Origin: Lachnospiraceae bacterium oral taxon 500
GTDB taxonomy: Bacteria > Bacillota > Clostridia > Lachnospirales > Vallitaleaceae
DNA: 64,000 nt
Direction: 5' to 3'
Assembly: GCA_002999035.1 (NCBI GenBank)
Contig: CP027241.1
Span: 2,556,195 to 2,620,194 of the forward strand
Each line of letters opens with the position of its first letter. Position 1 is the stretch's first letter. This document shows positions 62,665 to 64,000 of this stretch, piece after piece. The position numbers and the translations under genes were made by a program. The notes beneath the pieces were generated by a model. The model made no database searches and was not told where the DNA came from. It saw only the letters and a list, made by a program, of their open reading frames with translations.

Positions 62665-64000
62665 CTACTCCTGCTCATTCAAGTTCGTTTGGCTTTCCTT
62701 CTGCCGGCGGATAGATTCAAACACCGAAAAAGAAATCTCGTTTAAAACCTCCTGTAAGGTCTTGTTTTGCTTTAAAGCAATCCGCTTAATATCCTCATAC
62801 TCATAGGAAATTTTTTGCGTATTTTGCCACTGGGCAATCTTAACCTGATACGTCTCCCCGCCTAAGCTGCTTTCCAGATTTTGCCGCTCCATTTCCCGGC
62901 GCGGGCAAAGCATATGGCGAAAGCCCAAGGTCGAAGTATGCTTAAAAATCAATTCGCTGAAGTAATCCAAATCCGCCGGATTCAGTAAAATCGTAACCGC
63001 GGTGGCCGGGCGATTTTTTTTCATAAAAATCGGCTGATAATAAATATCCTTTGCCCCTTCGGCTAACATCAGCTCCATAAAAAAGCCCAATTCTTCTCCG
63101 GTCATATCATCCACCTGAAACCGAAGTTCCAGCACCTCCGATTCCAGTCCGGCCGCCGCGCCTGCTTTTTCCAGCAGGGAAGTTCTGACTACATTGGGAA
63201 TGACCTGATCTCTCTTGCCGGCGCCATAACCGGTGGCCGTCAGCAGCCCCTCCGGCATCGGGCCATATTCGCTGACCAGCGCCGCCAAAATTGCTGCTCC
63301 GGTCGGCGTCAGCAGTTCCCCCTTAATTTCCGTCTGATAATAGGGAATACCTGCTTCTTTTAATATTTCCAAAGTTGCCGGTGCCGGCAGTGGCATCAGG
63401 CCATGCGCACAGCGCACAAAGCCCGTTCCTACCGCTACCCGGCTGGCAGCTGCCTTTTCAATTCCCAGACAATCCACACAAATTGCTGCCCCGACAATAT
63501 CGACAATGGAATCAATCGCTCCCACCTCATGAAAATGAACTTCATTTAAGGGCTTGCCATGAACCCTGCTTTCTGCTCTGGCCACAAAACCAAAAACTTT
63601 TTTAGCCAGCTCCTGTACCCGCAGTGACAAATCACTTTTTTCAATAATCTGGTGAATATCCGCTAAGTTTCGGTGGATATGGGTATGTTCATGAGTATGG
63701 CTGCCCTCTTCATGATGATGGTCGTGGTCATGATGGTGATCATGGTCATGGTAGTGGTCATGATCATGATAATGGTCATGGTCGTGATGGTGATCATGGT
63801 CATGATGATACTCATGCTCATGATGGTGGTCATGACTTTCCTTTTTTAAAATAACATCCACATAGGTGGCAGCAATCCCGTTTTTATCCATGGTCGATAC
63901 TTCCAGTGCAAATTCATCATCCAAACGAAGCTTACTCAGTTCCCGCTTCAAATAATCAAGCTCTACGCCCAGTTCCAACATAGCCGCCAAAAACATATTG
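62665..64000 (-). CDS. larC: Nickel-pincer cofactor nickel-insertion protein LarC, N-terminus cut off at the edge
   Basis: At least 443 residues, frame open to the right edge; the first visible residues (MFLAAMLELG) correspond to GDMFLAALLDLG-type sequence a little after the true start. LarC1 and LarC2 parts are in one frame, unlike the frameshifted larC of L. plantarum. A His/Asp-rich segment (about residues 56-100, DNA 63685-63838) probably binds Ni2+; VHFHEVGAIDSIVDIVGAAICVDCLGIE, LLTPTGAAILAALV and FQVDDMTGEELGFFMELML follow. larB and larA are not seen; they may be beyond the edge. Confidence 0.93.
   Translation of the reverse strand, partial: NMFLAAMLELGVELDYLKRELSKLRLDDEFALEVSTMDKNGIAATYVDVILKKESHDHHHEHEYHHDHDHHHDHDHYHDHDHYHDHDHHHDHDHHHEEGSHTHEHTHIHRNLADIHQIIEKSDLSLRVQELAKKVFGFVARAESRVHGKPLNEVHFHEVGAIDSIVDIVGAAICVDCLGIEKAAASRVAVGTGFVRCAHGLMPLPAPATLEILKEAGIPYYQTEIKGELLTPTGAAILAALVSEYGPMPEGLLTATGYGAGKRDQVIPNVVRTSLLEKAGAAAGLESEVLELRFQVDDMTGEELGFFMELMLAEGAKDIYYQPIFMKKNRPATAVTILLNPADLDYFSELIFKHTSTLGFRHMLCPRREMERQNLESSLGGETYQVKIAQWQNTQKISYEYEDIKRIALKQNKTLQEVLNEISFSVFESIRRQKESQTNLNEQE

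Noticed and set aside
63685-63838. CRISPR-like or microsatellite DNA repeat
   Set aside because: It is the coding sequence of the His/Asp-rich insert of LarC and is in frame throughout.

Overview
The window looks like a chromosomal core segment of an anaerobic, mid-GC Gram-positive bacterium of the class Clostridia (Bacillota). Reasons: enolase, acetate kinase and phosphotransacetylase of clostridial type, a four-S1-domain RpsA, the Asp23/FakA pair, MurR/RpiR, TmcAL, a PhoH-PgpH-YbeY cluster, DUF3048 and GerMN envelope proteins, AGGAGG ribosome sites and many TTGACA/TATAAT promoters. I cannot name the species. Most genes are on the minus strand.

Layout. 1-5.7 kb: start of a GH20 hexosaminidase, orphan CheR behind ribosomal protein S1, an alpha/beta hydrolase, RNase G and a divergent ComFB-like gene. 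5.8-14.2 kb: enolase, a DHHW/MBOAT O-acetylation pair, an SLH-C39 surface protein behind a 120-nt leader, and pta-ackA. 14.6-25.9 kb: a GNAT remnant, TmcAL, coaD, rsmD, recG, fakA-asp23, and murR-baiN-(aroH::cmk), the last a fused chorismate mutase/CMP kinase. 26-33 kb: TVP38 membrane protein, SMI1-like orphan, and a three-gene TadE/TadE/DUF5702 pseudopilin-like operon. 33-42 kb: two tRNA-Ser genes, double PII protein plus DUF1538 membrane protein, tsaD, RNase Z, transketolase, rimI, tsaB. 42-44.3 kb: an AT-richer accessory patch. 44.7-50.9 kb: divergent RlmH, AI-2E-type permease, holA, comEC, GerMN protein. 50.9-55.2 kb: sensor kinase and response regulator separated by an ORF6N-PLD gene flanked by about 180-bp direct repeats, then comEA. 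55.5-64 kb: MOP flippase, DUF3048 lipoprotein, ybeY, a short PgpH-like phosphodiesterase, phoH, larE and larC (runs off the right edge).

The window has no prophage, IS element or CRISPR array. Its most unusual content is (i) a family of modular intergenic repeats, often tandem with a 40-45 bp period and bounded by inverted AACTCAACTTT-type ends; (ii) a 25-bp box at the same distance from the putative -10 of both comEA and the DUF5702/TadE operon, which suggests a shared regulon for DNA uptake and a surface appendage; (iii) the AroH-Cmk fusion; and (iv) the ORF6N-PLD gene lodged between two-component genes. All functional statements are by recognition of family motifs in the translated sequence; no database search was run.
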